Notes: generated by a model not told the origin, from the sequence alone. Shown: positions 17,123-26,978, counted from the stretch's first letter. The stretch is DNA of 64,000 nucleotides from Nocardia africana NBRC 100379 (GCF_001612635.1 NZ_BDAV01000011.1:429360-493359); one strand, 5' to 3'. Translations and numbers: made by a program.

Positions 17123-17995
17123 ATGACTCGACTTCCTGTATGGCTCGCCCAGCATCTGGCCGGACTGCGGGTGATCGCCCTGCTCACCCTCACCGTCGGA
17201 CTGGTGTATCCGCTGGCGATGACCGGTATCGCGCAAGCGTTCGGCAATCGGGCCGCCGGTTCGCTGGTCCAGGTGAACGGGCACTTGTCGGGCAGTTCCC
17301 TGCTCGGCCAGAACTTCACCGATGCCGCCGGCAATCCGGTACCGAAGTACTTTCAGCCGCGGCCGTCGGCGGCCGGCACCAACGGCTACGACCCGACCGC
17401 CTCGGGGGCCGGCAATCTGGGCGGGGAGAGTGTGGTCGACACGTTGCCCACCTCGTCGGATCCGAAGTCCGGCAGCCAGGGTCTGCTGACCCAGGTCTGC
17501 GCGCGCAGCAAGGCCGTCGGGGACCTCGAGGGTGTCGACGGCTCGCGGCCCTACTGCACGGCCGACGGCGTCGGTGCGGTGCTGGGGGCGTTCCGCGCGA
17601 ACGGATTGACCGGCAATGTGGTTCGGGTGGTCAGCCTGAATCAGGCCTGTCCGGCAACACCTTTCGTGCAGAACTACGAGGGCGTCACCGTCGAGTGCGC
17701 GACCCCGGCCACCGATTATTCGGCCGCACTGATCATTCCGGTCCGGGGCGCGGCACCCGCCGTCCCCGCGGTGCCCGCGGACGCGGTGACCGCGAGCGGT
17801 AGCGGCCTGGATCCCGACATCTCCGTGTCGTACGCGAAGCTGCAGGCGCCCAGAGTCGCCCGGGAGCGCCACCTTCCCCTCGAGCGCGTGCAGGCGCTCG
17901 TCTCCGCGCACACCACCGGCCGGGCCCTCGGATTTCTGGGGGAGCCCGCGGTGAACGTGCTCGAACTCAACCGCGCGCTGGATCGGGAGTCGTAG
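17123..17995 (+). CDS. kdpC: Potassium-transporting ATPase subunit C, extended form
   Basis: A 290-residue KdpC with an N-terminal membrane anchor (LRVIALLTLTVGLVYPLAMTG) and the conserved motif YFQPRPSAAG...YDPTASGAGNLG. It is longer than the roughly 190-residue enterobacterial form because of an insertion (about residues 110-230) containing several cysteines (for example VCARS, PYCTADG, NQACPA, VECATP). This kind of extended KdpC is, as far as I recall, common in actinobacteria. The C-terminal part (DPDISVSYA ... ARERHL) is conserved. It assists ATP binding of KdpB. It is followed after 2 bases by kdpA. Confidence 0.97.
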   Translation: MTRLPVWLAQHLAGLRVIALLTLTVGLVYPLAMTGIAQAFGNRAAGSLVQVNGHLSGSSLLGQNFTDAAGNPVPKYFQPRPSAAGTNGYDPTASGAGNLGGESVVDTLPTSSDPKSGSQGLLTQVCARSKAVGDLEGVDGSRPYCTADGVGAVLGAFRANGLTGNVVRVVSLNQACPATPFVQNYEGVTVECATPATDYSAALIIPVRGAAPAVPAVPADAVTASGSGLDPDISVSYAKLQAPRVARERHLPLERVQALVSAHTTGRALGFLGEPAVNVLELNRALDRES

Positions 17996-17997
17996 AC

Positions 17998-19650
17998 GTG
18001 TTCGGTTGGCTACAAGCACTTGTCGTGCTGGGTGCGGTCCTGGCACTGCACTTCCCGCTCGGCGACTACATGGCCCGCGCCCTCGACGGCGGCCCACACC
18101 TCGGCATCGAACGCCGGATGTACCGGCTGTGCGGGATCGACCCGGACCGGGAACAGGATTGGCGCGGCTACCTGATCGCCATGGCCGCCTTCTCGGTGGT
18201 CGGCATCGTGGTGCTGTTCCTGCTGCTGTGGTTGCAGGGGTGGCTGCCCTGGTCGCTGGGACACCCCGGAATGTCCTGGCAACTGACCCTGGACAGTTCG
18301 GTCAGTTTCGCCACCAACACCAGTTGGCAGAACTATGCCGGTGAGACGACCACCGGGCATCTGGCGGTCATGGCAGGCCTGGGTGTGCAGGGTGTGGCCT
18401 CGGGCTCGGTCGGCATCTGTGTGGCGCTGGCCCTGGTACGCGGGCTGGTCCGGCACAGCGGCCGTGAGGTCGGCAATTTCTGGGTCGATCTGCTGCGCAG
18501 CATCTTCCGGATCATGCTGCCGCTGGCGGTGATCTTCGGATTGATCCTGATCGGGCTGGGCGTCGAACAGAATCTGGCGGGCGCCCAGGCCGCGACCACG
18601 TTCACCGGCGGTAGTCAGACGATCATCGGCGGCCCGATCGGATCCTGGGAACCGATCAAGCTGATGACCGGTGATGGCGGCGGCTTCTTCAACGCGAGCA
18701 GCACCCATCCGTTCGAGAACCCGACCGCGTTGAGCAATGCCGTCGAGATTCTGCTGATGCTGCTCATCCCCACCGCCTTCATCCGCACTTTCGGCCGCAT
18801 GGCCGGTAATCTGCGCCTGAGCTGGACCCTGCTGGTCGTCGTGGTCATCCTGTTCGGCCTGCTCCTGACCGGCGGCGTGCTGGCCCAGGAGTTCCACCAG
18901 AGCACGGTGTCCCAGGCGGTCGGCGGGCCGGTCGAGGGAACCGAGCAGCGGTTCGGTGTACCCGGCAGCACCCTGTTCGGTGTGAGTTCGACCGCGACGG
19001 CCGACGGCGCGCTGGGCGCCTCCTACGACAGTTTCAACGGTCTCGGCGGCGGTGTGCTGGTGGCGGCCATGATGCTCGGCGAGATCGCGCCGGGGGGCAC
19101 CGGCAGCGGGCTGTACGGGCTGATCATGGTGTTGCTGGTTACGGTGTTCCTGGGCGGGCTGATGGTCGGGCGCACCCCGGAGTTCTTGGGCAAGCGGATC
19201 GGGTTTCCGGAGATGCGCCTGGTGGTCGCCTACACCCTGGTCGCGCCGACCGCGATCCTGGCGTTGACCGCGATCGCGATCGCGACCCCGGCCGGGCGTG
19301 CCGGGATGGGCAATACCGGGGCCCATGGTTTCATGGAAATCTTGTACGCCTACACCAGCAACGTGATGGGCAACGGGAGTGCGATGGCCGGCCTGACGGG
19401 GAACACCACGTTCTACAACCTCACCATGACCGCGGGCATGCTCATCGGCCGCTATCTGCCGATGGTGTTCGTACTCGCCCTGGCCGGGCGGCTGGTGGGG
19501 CAGCGGCCGATGGCGGCGACCGCCGGCACGCTGCGCGCCCAGGGCGTCACGTTCGTCGTGCTGGCCACCAGCGCCGCCTTGATCCTGGCGTTGCTCAACT
19601 TCCTGCCCGCGCTGTTCCTGGGTCCCCTGGCAGACGGTGCGCTCGGTTAG
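17998..19650 (+). CDS. kdpA: Potassium-transporting ATPase subunit A (channel-like)
   Basis: A 550-residue, roughly ten-span membrane protein carrying the KdpA selectivity-filter segments (ATNTSWQNYAGE, GDGGGFFNASSTHPFENPT). It binds and conducts K+. The GTG start at 17998 follows the kdpC stop by 2 bases. Its stop at 19648-19650 is immediately followed by the kdpD ATG. Its position after kdpC instead of before kdpB is the unusual feature of this operon. The sequence itself looks intact and functional. Confidence 0.98.
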   Translation: MFGWLQALVVLGAVLALHFPLGDYMARALDGGPHLGIERRMYRLCGIDPDREQDWRGYLIAMAAFSVVGIVVLFLLLWLQGWLPWSLGHPGMSWQLTLDSSVSFATNTSWQNYAGETTTGHLAVMAGLGVQGVASGSVGICVALALVRGLVRHSGREVGNFWVDLLRSIFRIMLPLAVIFGLILIGLGVEQNLAGAQAATTFTGGSQTIIGGPIGSWEPIKLMTGDGGGFFNASSTHPFENPTALSNAVEILLMLLIPTAFIRTFGRMAGNLRLSWTLLVVVVILFGLLLTGGVLAQEFHQSTVSQAVGGPVEGTEQRFGVPGSTLFGVSSTATADGALGASYDSFNGLGGGVLVAAMMLGEIAPGGTGSGLYGLIMVLLVTVFLGGLMVGRTPEFLGKRIGFPEMRLVVAYTLVAPTAILALTAIAIATPAGRAGMGNTGAHGFMEILYAYTSNVMGNGSAMAGLTGNTTFYNLTMTAGMLIGRYLPMVFVLALAGRLVGQRPMAATAGTLRAQGVTFVVLATSAALILALLNFLPALFLGPLADGALG

Positions 19651-22227
19651 ATGAGCGATATCTCGCCGCCCGGCGCGGCGCAGCGCACGCCGCGGGGGCG
19701 ACTCCGGATCTATCTCGGAGCCGCCCCCGGGGTGGGAAAGACCTACCGGGCACTCGACGAGGCACACCGCCGGTTCTTGCGCGGCACCGATGTCGTGGTC
19801 GGGCTGGTCGAGACCCATGGCCGCCCGAACACTGTCGCCATGCTCGACGGACTGGAGGTGGTGCCGCGAAAGACGGTGCGGTACCGCCGTTCCGAGTTCA
19901 CCGAGATGGATGTCGACGCGATCATGGCCCGGGCACCGACGGTCGTGGTCGTCGACGAGCTGGCCCACACCAATGCGCCGGGATCCCGGAACGACAAACG
20001 CTGGCAGGACATCGAGGAACTGCTGCGCGCGGGCATCGACGTGCTGTCCACGCTCAATATCCAGCACCTGGAATCGTTGAACGACGTAGTCACCCGCATC
20101 ACCGGTGTGGCACAAGGGGAAACGGTTCCTGACGCGGTGGTGCGGGCTGCCGAGCAGGTCGAGCTGGTCGATATGACCGCGGAGGCATTGCGCCGCAGGC
20201 TCGCCCACGGCAACGTGTGTGCCCCCGAGAAGATCGACTCGTCGCTGCGGAACTACTTCCGCACCGGAAACCTCACCGCGCTCAGGGAATTGGCTTTGCT
20301 TTGGGTGGCCGACAAAGTCGACGACCAGCTCGACGACTATCGCGCCGAACACGACATCACCCACACCTGGGAAGCCCGCGAGCGGATCGTCGTCGCGCTG
20401 ACCGGGGGACCCGAGGGGGACACCATCCTGCGCCGGGCGGCGCGCATCGCCGAACGCACCACCGGCGCGGACCTGCTGGCCGTACACGTGGTGCGCAGCG
20501 ACGGGCTGGTCGATGCCGGTCCGGCGCATCTGGCTCGCCAGCACCGTATGGTCGAGGACCTGGGCGGCAGTTACCACCAGGTCATCGGCAACGACATCCC
20601 CACGGCCGTACTGGAATTCGCGCGTGCCGTGAACGCGACCCAGCTGGTGTTGGGCGCCAGTCGGCGGGGGCCGATCGCCTCCCGGCTGTTTGCCGGCGTG
20701 GGCACCAGTATCAGTGTGCGGTCCGACGCCATCGACGTGCATCTCGTGCCGCACGAGGCGGTCGGGCGTTCGCGCGGTATCTGGCGCCCGCCGCCGGCCT
20801 CGAGCTTGCGCCGCAGGCTGATCGGGTCGGCGCTGGCCGTGCTCGGCTTGCCCTTGGTCATGGCGGGTGCGCTGGCCGCCGGGTTCCCGCTCGGTACCTC
20901 CACCCTGGTGGTTTTCGGCACGGTCATCGGTGTCGCGCTCGTCGGTGGGCTGTATCCGGCTACTCTGGCAGCGCTTTTCGGCTTCGCCCTGCTCGACTGG
21001 TTCCAGGCGCCGCCCACGCACAATCTGGAGATCCGCGATCCGCGGAACATCGTCATGCTCCTGGTGTTCGTCCTGGTGGCGGTGGCGGTGAGCGCGGCCG
21101 TCGAGCTCGCCGGCCGGCGCACCGCGGAGGCGGCCCGGGCACGGGCGGAGTCGGCGCTGCTCTCCTCGCTGGCCGGGCGGGTTCTGCACGGTGCGGCGGC
21201 ACTGCCGACCCTTCTCGAACAGGTCCGGGAAGCCTTCGCGATGGATTCGGTCACGCTGCTCGAGCGCCGGGAAGACGCGGTGGAGGAGCAGGTTGTGGAT
21301 CACGATCCCGAGAACTGGAGGATCGTCGCCACCGCCGGTGACCGCCCGTCCACCGCGCCGTCCGCCGGTGACGCGGATGTGCGAGCGAGTGAGAGCTTGG
21401 TGCTGGTGTTGCGCGGGCGCACCCTCGGTGCCTCCGAGCGCCAGGTCGCGGAAGCCGTTGCGGCCCAAGCGGCCATCGCGTTGTCCCAGCAGCGGCTGGC
21501 TGAGAGGGCGGCGGTGTTGGCTCCGGTGGAGGAGGCCGACCGGATGCGGACGGCATTGCTGGCCGCCGTGGGGCACGACCTGCGCACGCCGCTCGCGGCG
21601 GCGTTGGCCGCGGTGACCAGCCTGCAGGACATCGAGGTTCGGTTCTCCGCCGAGGACCAGGCTGTCCTGCTCGAGGTGGCGCGGCAATCACTGGGCCGGT
21701 TGGACCGGCTGGTCACCGACCTGCTGGACATGAGCCGGCTACAGGCCGGGGTGCTCGGTGTGCGACTGGAACCGATCGCGCTGGAAGAGATTATGCCCCT
21801 CGTACTCGGTGATCTCGATGTCCCGCCCGATATCGTGCGCGTCCACATCGAGCCCGATCTGCCTGCGGTGCATACGGATCCCATGCTGCTGGAACGAGTG
21901 TTGGTGAACCTCATCGCGAATGCGCTGCGCTACAGCCCCGATGACCGGCCGCCGACCGTCACGACCGCCGACAACGGCGACGGCACGGTCCGGATCGAGG
22001 TGATCGATCATGGTCCCGGTGTCGACCCCGCGGATCACGAACGCATCTTCACGCCCTTCCAGCGGCTCGGCGACCGGCACCAGGGCAACGGTGTCGGGCT
22101 CGGATTGGCGCTGGCTCGCGGCCTTGCCGAAGCGATGGGGGCCTCCATCGTGCCCGGTCCGACCCCCGGCGGGGGCATGACCATGACCGTGACGGTCCCA
22201 GCGGCCCAGGGGGACCCATGGCCCTGA
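19651..22227 (+). CDS. kdpD: Osmosensitive K+ channel sensor histidine kinase KdpD
   Basis: An 858-residue sensor. The N-terminal KdpD domain has Walker A GAAPGVGKTY and a Walker B-like VVVVDELAHTN. A universal-stress-protein domain follows to about residue 370, then four membrane spans near 390-490, a GAF-like segment, and the kinase core with phospho-acceptor His642 in GHDLRTPLAA and ATPase motifs NLIANALRY, DHGPGVD and GNGVGLGLAL. It senses K+ limitation or turgor and phosphorylates KdpE. It begins right at the kdpA stop and overlaps kdpE by 10 bases. Confidence 0.98.
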   Translation: MSDISPPGAAQRTPRGRLRIYLGAAPGVGKTYRALDEAHRRFLRGTDVVVGLVETHGRPNTVAMLDGLEVVPRKTVRYRRSEFTEMDVDAIMARAPTVVVVDELAHTNAPGSRNDKRWQDIEELLRAGIDVLSTLNIQHLESLNDVVTRITGVAQGETVPDAVVRAAEQVELVDMTAEALRRRLAHGNVCAPEKIDSSLRNYFRTGNLTALRELALLWVADKVDDQLDDYRAEHDITHTWEARERIVVALTGGPEGDTILRRAARIAERTTGADLLAVHVVRSDGLVDAGPAHLARQHRMVEDLGGSYHQVIGNDIPTAVLEFARAVNATQLVLGASRRGPIASRLFAGVGTSISVRSDAIDVHLVPHEAVGRSRGIWRPPPASSLRRRLIGSALAVLGLPLVMAGALAAGFPLGTSTLVVFGTVIGVALVGGLYPATLAALFGFALLDWFQAPPTHNLEIRDPRNIVMLLVFVLVAVAVSAAVELAGRRTAEAARARAESALLSSLAGRVLHGAAALPTLLEQVREAFAMDSVTLLERREDAVEEQVVDHDPENWRIVATAGDRPSTAPSAGDADVRASESLVLVLRGRTLGASERQVAEAVAAQAAIALSQQRLAERAAVLAPVEEADRMRTALLAAVGHDLRTPLAAALAAVTSLQDIEVRFSAEDQAVLLEVARQSLGRLDRLVTDLLDMSRLQAGVLGVRLEPIALEEIMPLVLGDLDVPPDIVRVHIEPDLPAVHTDPMLLERVLVNLIANALRYSPDDRPPTVTTADNGDGTVRIEVIDHGPGVDPADHERIFTPFQRLGDRHQGNGVGLGLALARGLAEAMGASIVPGPTPGGGMTMTVTVPAAQGDPWP

Positions 22228-22883
22228 TCCTGGTGGTCGACGACGAACGGTGGATGCTCGAGGCACTCACCGTCAACCTGCGGGCCCGCAAGTACGACGT
22301 GATGACCGCGGTCGACGCGGCGGCGGCTCTGCGCATCGCCGTCGACTTCCACCCGGATCTGATCGTGCTCGACCTCGGCCTGCCGGACATGGACGGACTG
22401 GACATCATCCGCGGCCTGCGCGGCTGGACCGACGTCCCGATCCTGGTTTTGTCCGGCCGCTCCGATCCCGACGACAGGATCGAGGCCCTCGACGTCGGCG
22501 CTGACGACTACCTGACCAAGCCGTTCGTCATGGGCGAGCTGTTTGCCCGGATCCGAGCGCTCCAGAGACGCTCCGTCCCGGCCGATTTCGTGCCGGTCGC
22601 CCACATCGGCCGCTACACCGTGGACCTTCCTACCCACACCGTCACGCCCGCAGTCCATCTCACCGGCACCGAATGGCGTGTCCTCGAGGTCTTGATCCGC
22701 AACCCGGGCAAGCTGATCAGCCAGAGCCAGCTCCTGACCGAGGTGTGGGGACCCGCCGCCGAGGGCAAATCCCAATATCTGCGCGAATATCTGGGCCGCC
22801 TGCGGCGCAAGCTCGAGGACGACCCGGCCCAGCCGCGCCACCTGATCACCGAGCTCGCGATGGGCTACCGCTTCGTCCCGTGA
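22218..22883 (+). CDS. kdpE: Response regulator KdpE (OmpR family)
   Basis: A 221-residue OmpR/PhoB-type regulator. The receiver has the acidic pair VVDDE, phospho-acceptor Asp52 in LIVLDLGLPD, and Lys in LTKPF. The C-terminal winged helix carries LTGTEWRVLEVLIRNPGKL. It activates kdp transcription when phosphorylated by KdpD. The start overlaps the end of kdpD by 10 bases. Last gene of the operon; a possible hairpin terminator lies 300 bp downstream. Confidence 0.97.
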   Translation: MALILVVDDERWMLEALTVNLRARKYDVMTAVDAAAALRIAVDFHPDLIVLDLGLPDMDGLDIIRGLRGWTDVPILVLSGRSDPDDRIEALDVGADDYLTKPFVMGELFARIRALQRRSVPADFVPVAHIGRYTVDLPTHTVTPAVHLTGTEWRVLEVLIRNPGKLISQSQLLTEVWGPAAEGKSQYLREYLGRLRRKLEDDPAQPRHLITELAMGYRFVP

Positions 22884-23689
22884 CGTGTGGTTCGGCTGTC
22901 GCGCGGCCGTGAGACCGGCTTGTTGTTCGCCTTCTGTCTCGGGGTTCGGATTGCGGGCCAAACGGTGACTGGCGCGCCTGTCGGACCGGATCGGGCGTAA
23001 GCGCCTGATCACCACCCACAAGTGGGTGTGGGCGCAGACTCGAGCCGGCCCCACGGTTACTCCGCGCTCTCGTCGCCTGTGCGGTGCTGGCCTCGGACGA
23101 CCGAGCAAGGACTGCTCATGGGCCATCGTCTGTCATTACGTCATTCTCGCTGCTCAGATGCTAGAGGCTGTCGTGGTGGCAAGTGGCCGGGGGTGCTCCC
23201 CGGCCCGATTGACTTGACGTCCTGACCGCTCGGCGATCGAGGTGGAGTGTCCGATGTGGTGTTCTTCCGGGGTCGCCCGGTGAGGAAGCCGTCCAGTCCG
23301 GTCTCGGCGAGGCTTCGATGTCTTTCGCGGTACTTCCATTGTCGCCCAACATTATTCGTGGGTCGGCGGGCGAACGATCAGGCTCCTTCCGATGTCGTCG
23401 CGGAAGCGATCATCGGTGTCGGTGTCCGGAAAACGGCTGTGCCCACAGCGCAAATTGAATCGAAACCGCACGGTACTCGTGGGGTCGACACCGACACCGC
23501 TCGGGCCGTGCAACCGACAGCCATCGCAGCCCGTTACCACGCCCGACGTACCGACAGCGGCCGTCGCGATCCACGCCAGACCGACCTTGGGCGGCCCAGT
23601 TGGCGAACGAAACTTCGGCGACGGTCGGCGGGAGCCGCACCGGGACGTGGCGCTGGAGGCAGGACGCGACCAGACCACAATCACAAACG
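22884..23689. other. Intergenic region downstream of kdpE, includes a hairpin
   Basis: About 800 bp without a recognisable gene. A perfect 8-bp stem (GGCCGGGG at 23185-23192 with CCCCGGCC at 23198-23205, 5-base loop) could terminate the kdp transcript. Several frames are open on both strands only because of the base composition. Confidence 0.4.
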
Positions 23690-24130
23690 CAATCGCGTTC
23701 GCCCGCCGCGCAACACCACCAACACCAGCAGAGTGGCCGGGGGAACGGCCGATGCGCCGAGTGCGGCTCGGTCGGCGTCTCCGACGTCGATCACCAACGG
23801 CCAGTATCGGCGATCGCGATCTGTGTGGTGAGCTCGAGGAGCGGTTTGCCTTGCAGCCCTAGCGCATCGAGGATCGGCAGCACCAGCGCCGCCGACGACG
23901 AACCGATCAGTACGGCGTATATGGCCCCGTGACCGGTGCTCAACAGGCGGACCGGCGAAAGGCCCGCGACCGCCGCGAACACTCCGACAATCGCTGCTCG
24001 CGCCGCCCCCACACCGAGAACGGGCCGCGCTCGCGGATCGCGCACCGGAACGAGCGTGCCGGCGACGAGCATCACCAGATTGAACCTGATATCGGCGTTC
24101 GGAGGCGCCGAGGATACCGAATCCGATGGT
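23690..24130 (-). pseudogene. Frameshifted fragment of a cation:proton antiporter
   Basis: One minus-strand frame reads like the membrane core of a CPA2/Kef-type antiporter (LVAGTLVPVRDPRARPVLG, LSTGHGAIYAVLIGSSSAA, LPILDALGLQGKPLLELTTQ, then IAIADT). Similarity then continues in another frame near 23800 (PLVIDVGDADRAALGA, then a hydrophobic stretch). Both the true N-terminus and the C-terminal half are missing. It is therefore a truncated and frameshifted relic, probably of a Na+/H+ or K+/H+ exchanger. Its position beside kdp may be coincidental. Confidence 0.55.
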
Positions 24131-24256
24131 GCCGAGAAGGATTCGGCCAGCAATTCCCCGCTGGTCACCGGCACATGCCACGCCACACGCCAGCAGGCGT
24201 TAGCCCGGTGAGGCCGAGCACCATGAACAGGTCCAGGGCGGGAGACTCAGCGACGT

Positions 24257-24703
24257 CTACTTCTTCGACTTGGACTTCTTTTGCGAGGCAGCGGTTTTGG
24301 GCAGAGTGACACGCAGGGGGACGAGTTTGGCGGGGATCGGAATGTTCTCGTCGGTGTAGTAGCAGGCGCACATCCGGTGGTAGCCGTCGGCGATCTGCAA
24401 CGGTGTCCCGGTAGTGAGGTCTCCTTGGACGAGCAGGATCGGTGACAGTGGTTGGTCGGTCAGGATTTTCGCCAGATCGGCCCGCACGTGTGGGTTGTCG
24501 GGTGGCACCAGCTCCAGGCGTGCCGCGCGCAGGATGTCTTTGGCCTTCTTGTGCACTACCGGCGCCTTCCGCAACATCGCCACCAGTGCCTCGACGGTCT
24601 CGGGGTCGACGAGAAGTTGCAGGTAATCGGCCGCAGCCGGGTAGTCGTGCTGTTGCGGTTCATCCAGCCACCGCACCGATTGTGGTTCACTCGACATCCG
24701 CAT
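24257..24703 (-). CDS. ParB-like/DUF hypothetical protein
   Basis: A 148-residue soluble protein. The central part (ILTDQPLSPILLVQGDL, then IADGYHRMCACYY) resembles the ParB/sulfiredoxin nuclease-like fold, in which an ADGYHR motif binds nucleotide. It ends in a lysine-rich tail (SQKKSKSKK). ATG at 24703 has GGTGG 8 bases upstream; longer starts to 24790 are less supported. No partition partner lies nearby, so a chromosome-partition role is not implied. Similar small proteins occur widely in actinobacteria as hypothetical proteins; function unknown. Confidence 0.65.
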   Translation of the reverse strand: MRMSSEPQSVRWLDEPQQHDYPAAADYLQLLVDPETVEALVAMLRKAPVVHKKAKDILRAARLELVPPDNPHVRADLAKILTDQPLSPILLVQGDLTTGTPLQIADGYHRMCACYYTDENIPIPAKLVPLRVTLPKTAASQKKSKSKK

Positions 24704-24790
24704 ACTGTCCACCGCCAGATTTGCGTGCGCTACCCCGACACGCCGGGAATTCGGAAATCGCTTGGCGGCCAGCGCGTTCGAGCTTCCCAT

Positions 24791-25500
24791 GGATGGCGCC
24801 TTCCGCTCTCAACCATCTGCCCGCGACGGTGGCGCCGATCGGCGCGACCCGGAACGGACTGCCGGTCGGCATCCAGGTGTCTGGCCGCTGCTCACGAATT
24901 CAGTCCCCGCACCCGCACTACCGTGACGTTCCACTGTAATTCGCGCGCCGATCCCGGACCGTTCCGTTCATGTGGTAGCGACCACTATTGCCGACAGCGT
25001 CGGTGCTCGCATGTCACACGGGACGGTGATGCCACCGTCGGGGGAGCGGTTCAGAATTGCCGAAGCACCAGCCCACACACCATCGCGGTGTTCCGCCTGA
25101 CGAGACGCTTGTAGCGGCCACGCCCGTGCTGTCGAGGCCTTCGGCTGACGATGCGGGGTCCACGCAGCGATCGCCAGGCCGAGCCCGCCGTGGTGGCGGA
25201 ATCGATTGTTCCGCCGAAAGCTGTTGCGTGTCATGATTTGTCGGGTTGCCGGCCGGATTCTCGCCGCCCTATGGCCGCCGAGTTGCTCGGCGATCGACTT
25301 TCAAGTGCGTATTCGCCGGTCTCCTGTCCGATGAAGTGGTTGATGGTGCGCCTCGTTGCGCTGGCACGCCGTTGTGCCGTCTGATTGCCGGTATCTCGCT
25401 GTGCCGCTGAGGCTCGAGCGTCGTTGGTCTGGACATCTACGCCGTTGAAGATGCCCGCCTCAGCGAGGGCCTGAATCGTTGGAGGCGAGTGTTACTTCGA
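24791..25500. other. Intergenic region, no gene recognised
   Basis: About 710 bp with only short compositional open frames on both strands. I see no RNA gene or repeat that I can support. Confidence 0.4.
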
Positions 25501-25881
25501 TCATCCGAACAGTCGTTCGCACGGCAGTCGCGGTAGGCGACTGGGTTCGCCGATCGAGCGCAGTACCAATTCGATTGCGTCGCTTCGTCTTCGGCACCAA
25601 TCCCTGATGAAACTGCAGGCTGCTGCGGCGCTGGCGCGATAGTTGAACGGTCTGCCGGCCAGCCAGATTCGAAGATGAACGTCTTCGTTGGAACGAACAG
25701 GGGACGCGATGGTCACGGCTGCATACATCACGTCGGTCGCATACTCGGTGTGTGTATCCGAAGATGGCCTCGGCACTCGCTCGGCGAGCGAACCGTCACC
25801 GTCCGAGCGGGGGAGTGGTTGGCTGGCGGGTGGGCCGCCGTGGTCAGGGCTTTTCACGACTTCATGAGGTGTTTCGGTCAC
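25501..25881 (-). CDS. Hypothetical protein translationally coupled to ald
   Basis: A 126-residue protein. Its GTG start at 25881 overlaps the stop of ald by 4 bases (GTGA), which is the main evidence that it is a real gene. The first 45 residues are polar and probably disordered. The rest (VHLRIWLAGRPFNYRAS ... FIRDWCRRRSDAIELVLRS) looks like a small folded domain. No family, signal peptide or membrane segment is recognised. It would be co-expressed with alanine dehydrogenase under AldR control. Confidence 0.55.
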   Translation of the reverse strand: MTETPHEVVKSPDHGGPPASQPLPRSDGDGSLAERVPRPSSDTHTEYATDVMYAAVTIASPVRSNEDVHLRIWLAGRPFNYRASAAAACSFIRDWCRRRSDAIELVLRSIGEPSRLPRLPCERLFG

Positions 25882-26978
25882 AGGGTCTCGACGGGGTAGC
25901 CGTGTGCTGTGGCTACTTCGTCGGACAGTAGCTTCCCGTCGTGGATGAGCAGGCCCTCCGCGAGGCCGGGCACGGTCGCGACGGCCTCCTCCCAGCCCTT
26001 GTCGGCGAGTGCGACGATGTACGGGAGGGTAGCGTTGGTCAGCGCGTAGGTGGATGTGCGTGGTACAGCCCCCGGCATGTTGGCGACGCAGTAGAACACC
26101 GAATTATGGACGGTGTAGGTCGGTTCGGCGTGGGTTGTGGGCCGGGAATCCTCGAAGCAGCCTCCCTGATCGATCGCGATATCGACGAGCACCGAACCGG
26201 GCTTCATCCGTTCGACCAGTGCATTCGACACCAACTTCGGCGCTTTGGCGCCTGGGATCAGGACGGCACCGATCACCACATCCGCCTCGAGGACCGCCTG
26301 TTCGAGTTCGAAGGTGTTGGAGACGATGGTCTTGACCTGCCCGGAGTAGAGCGCGTCGATCTCTCGGAGCCTGGCGGTCGACAGATCCACGACGGTGACG
26401 TCGGCATGCATGCCGTATGCGATGGCAATCGCGTTCTTTCCCGACACGCCGGCGCCGATGACGAGGACCTTGGCCGGTGCAACCCCCGGTACTCCGCCCA
26501 TCAGAACCCCGCGCCCACCGCCGTGGCGCATCAGATGGTAGGCGCCGGCCTGGGGGGCGAGTCGCCCCGCGACCTCGCTCATCGGAGCGAGCAGGGGCAG
26601 CGAGCCATCGCCCGCGGTGACCGTCTCGTATGCGATCGCAGTGGTGCGTGATGTCAGCAGCGCGTCGGTGCATTCTTTGGACGCGGCCAGATGCAGGTAG
26701 GTGAACAAGACCTGATCGTGTCGCAGACGCGAGTACTCCTCGGCGATGGGTTCCTTGACCTTCAACAGCAGGTCGGCTGCCGACCAAACCTGGTCGGCGG
26801 ATGAGAGAATCTGCGCGCCCGCGGCTTTGAAGTCCTCGTCGGAGAACGATGAGCCGATGCCGGCGCCGGATTCGACGATCACCTCATGGTCGCCCTGTAC
26901 CAGTTCGTGGACACCGGCGGGGGTGATGGCGACGCGGTACTCGTGGTTCTTCGTCTCGCGGGGGATGCCGATCTTCAT
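25878..26978 (-). CDS. ald: L-alanine dehydrogenase
   Basis: A 366-residue NAD-dependent alanine dehydrogenase (L-alanine + NAD+ + H2O to pyruvate + ammonium + NADH). MKIGIPRETK at the start, Lys75 and His96 of the substrate site (KVKEP, TYLHLA) and the NAD loop VIGAGVSGKNA (about 170-180) are all present, and the length matches the mycobacterial enzyme. The ATG at 26978 is chosen because the family starts MKIGIP; an upstream extension lacks homology. It is divergent from aldR, its likely activator, and works with alr (29590) to turn D-alanine into pyruvate. Confidence 0.97.
   Translation of the reverse strand: MKIGIPRETKNHEYRVAITPAGVHELVQGDHEVIVESGAGIGSSFSDEDFKAAGAQILSSADQVWSAADLLLKVKEPIAEEYSRLRHDQVLFTYLHLAASKECTDALLTSRTTAIAYETVTAGDGSLPLLAPMSEVAGRLAPQAGAYHLMRHGGGRGVLMGGVPGVAPAKVLVIGAGVSGKNAIAIAYGMHADVTVVDLSTARLREIDALYSGQVKTIVSNTFELEQAVLEADVVIGAVLIPGAKAPKLVSNALVERMKPGSVLVDIAIDQGGCFEDSRPTTHAEPTYTVHNSVFYCVANMPGAVPRTSTYALTNATLPYIVALADKGWEEAVATVPGLAEGLLIHDGKLLSDEVATAHGYPVETL

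Noticed and set aside
18010..21687. A 1225-codon open frame on the minus strand across kdpA and kdpD
   Set aside because: It is antisense to two clearly coding genes. Its product is dominated by Arg, Gln, His and Asp as expected for the mirror of GC-biased codons, and it has no recognisable domain.
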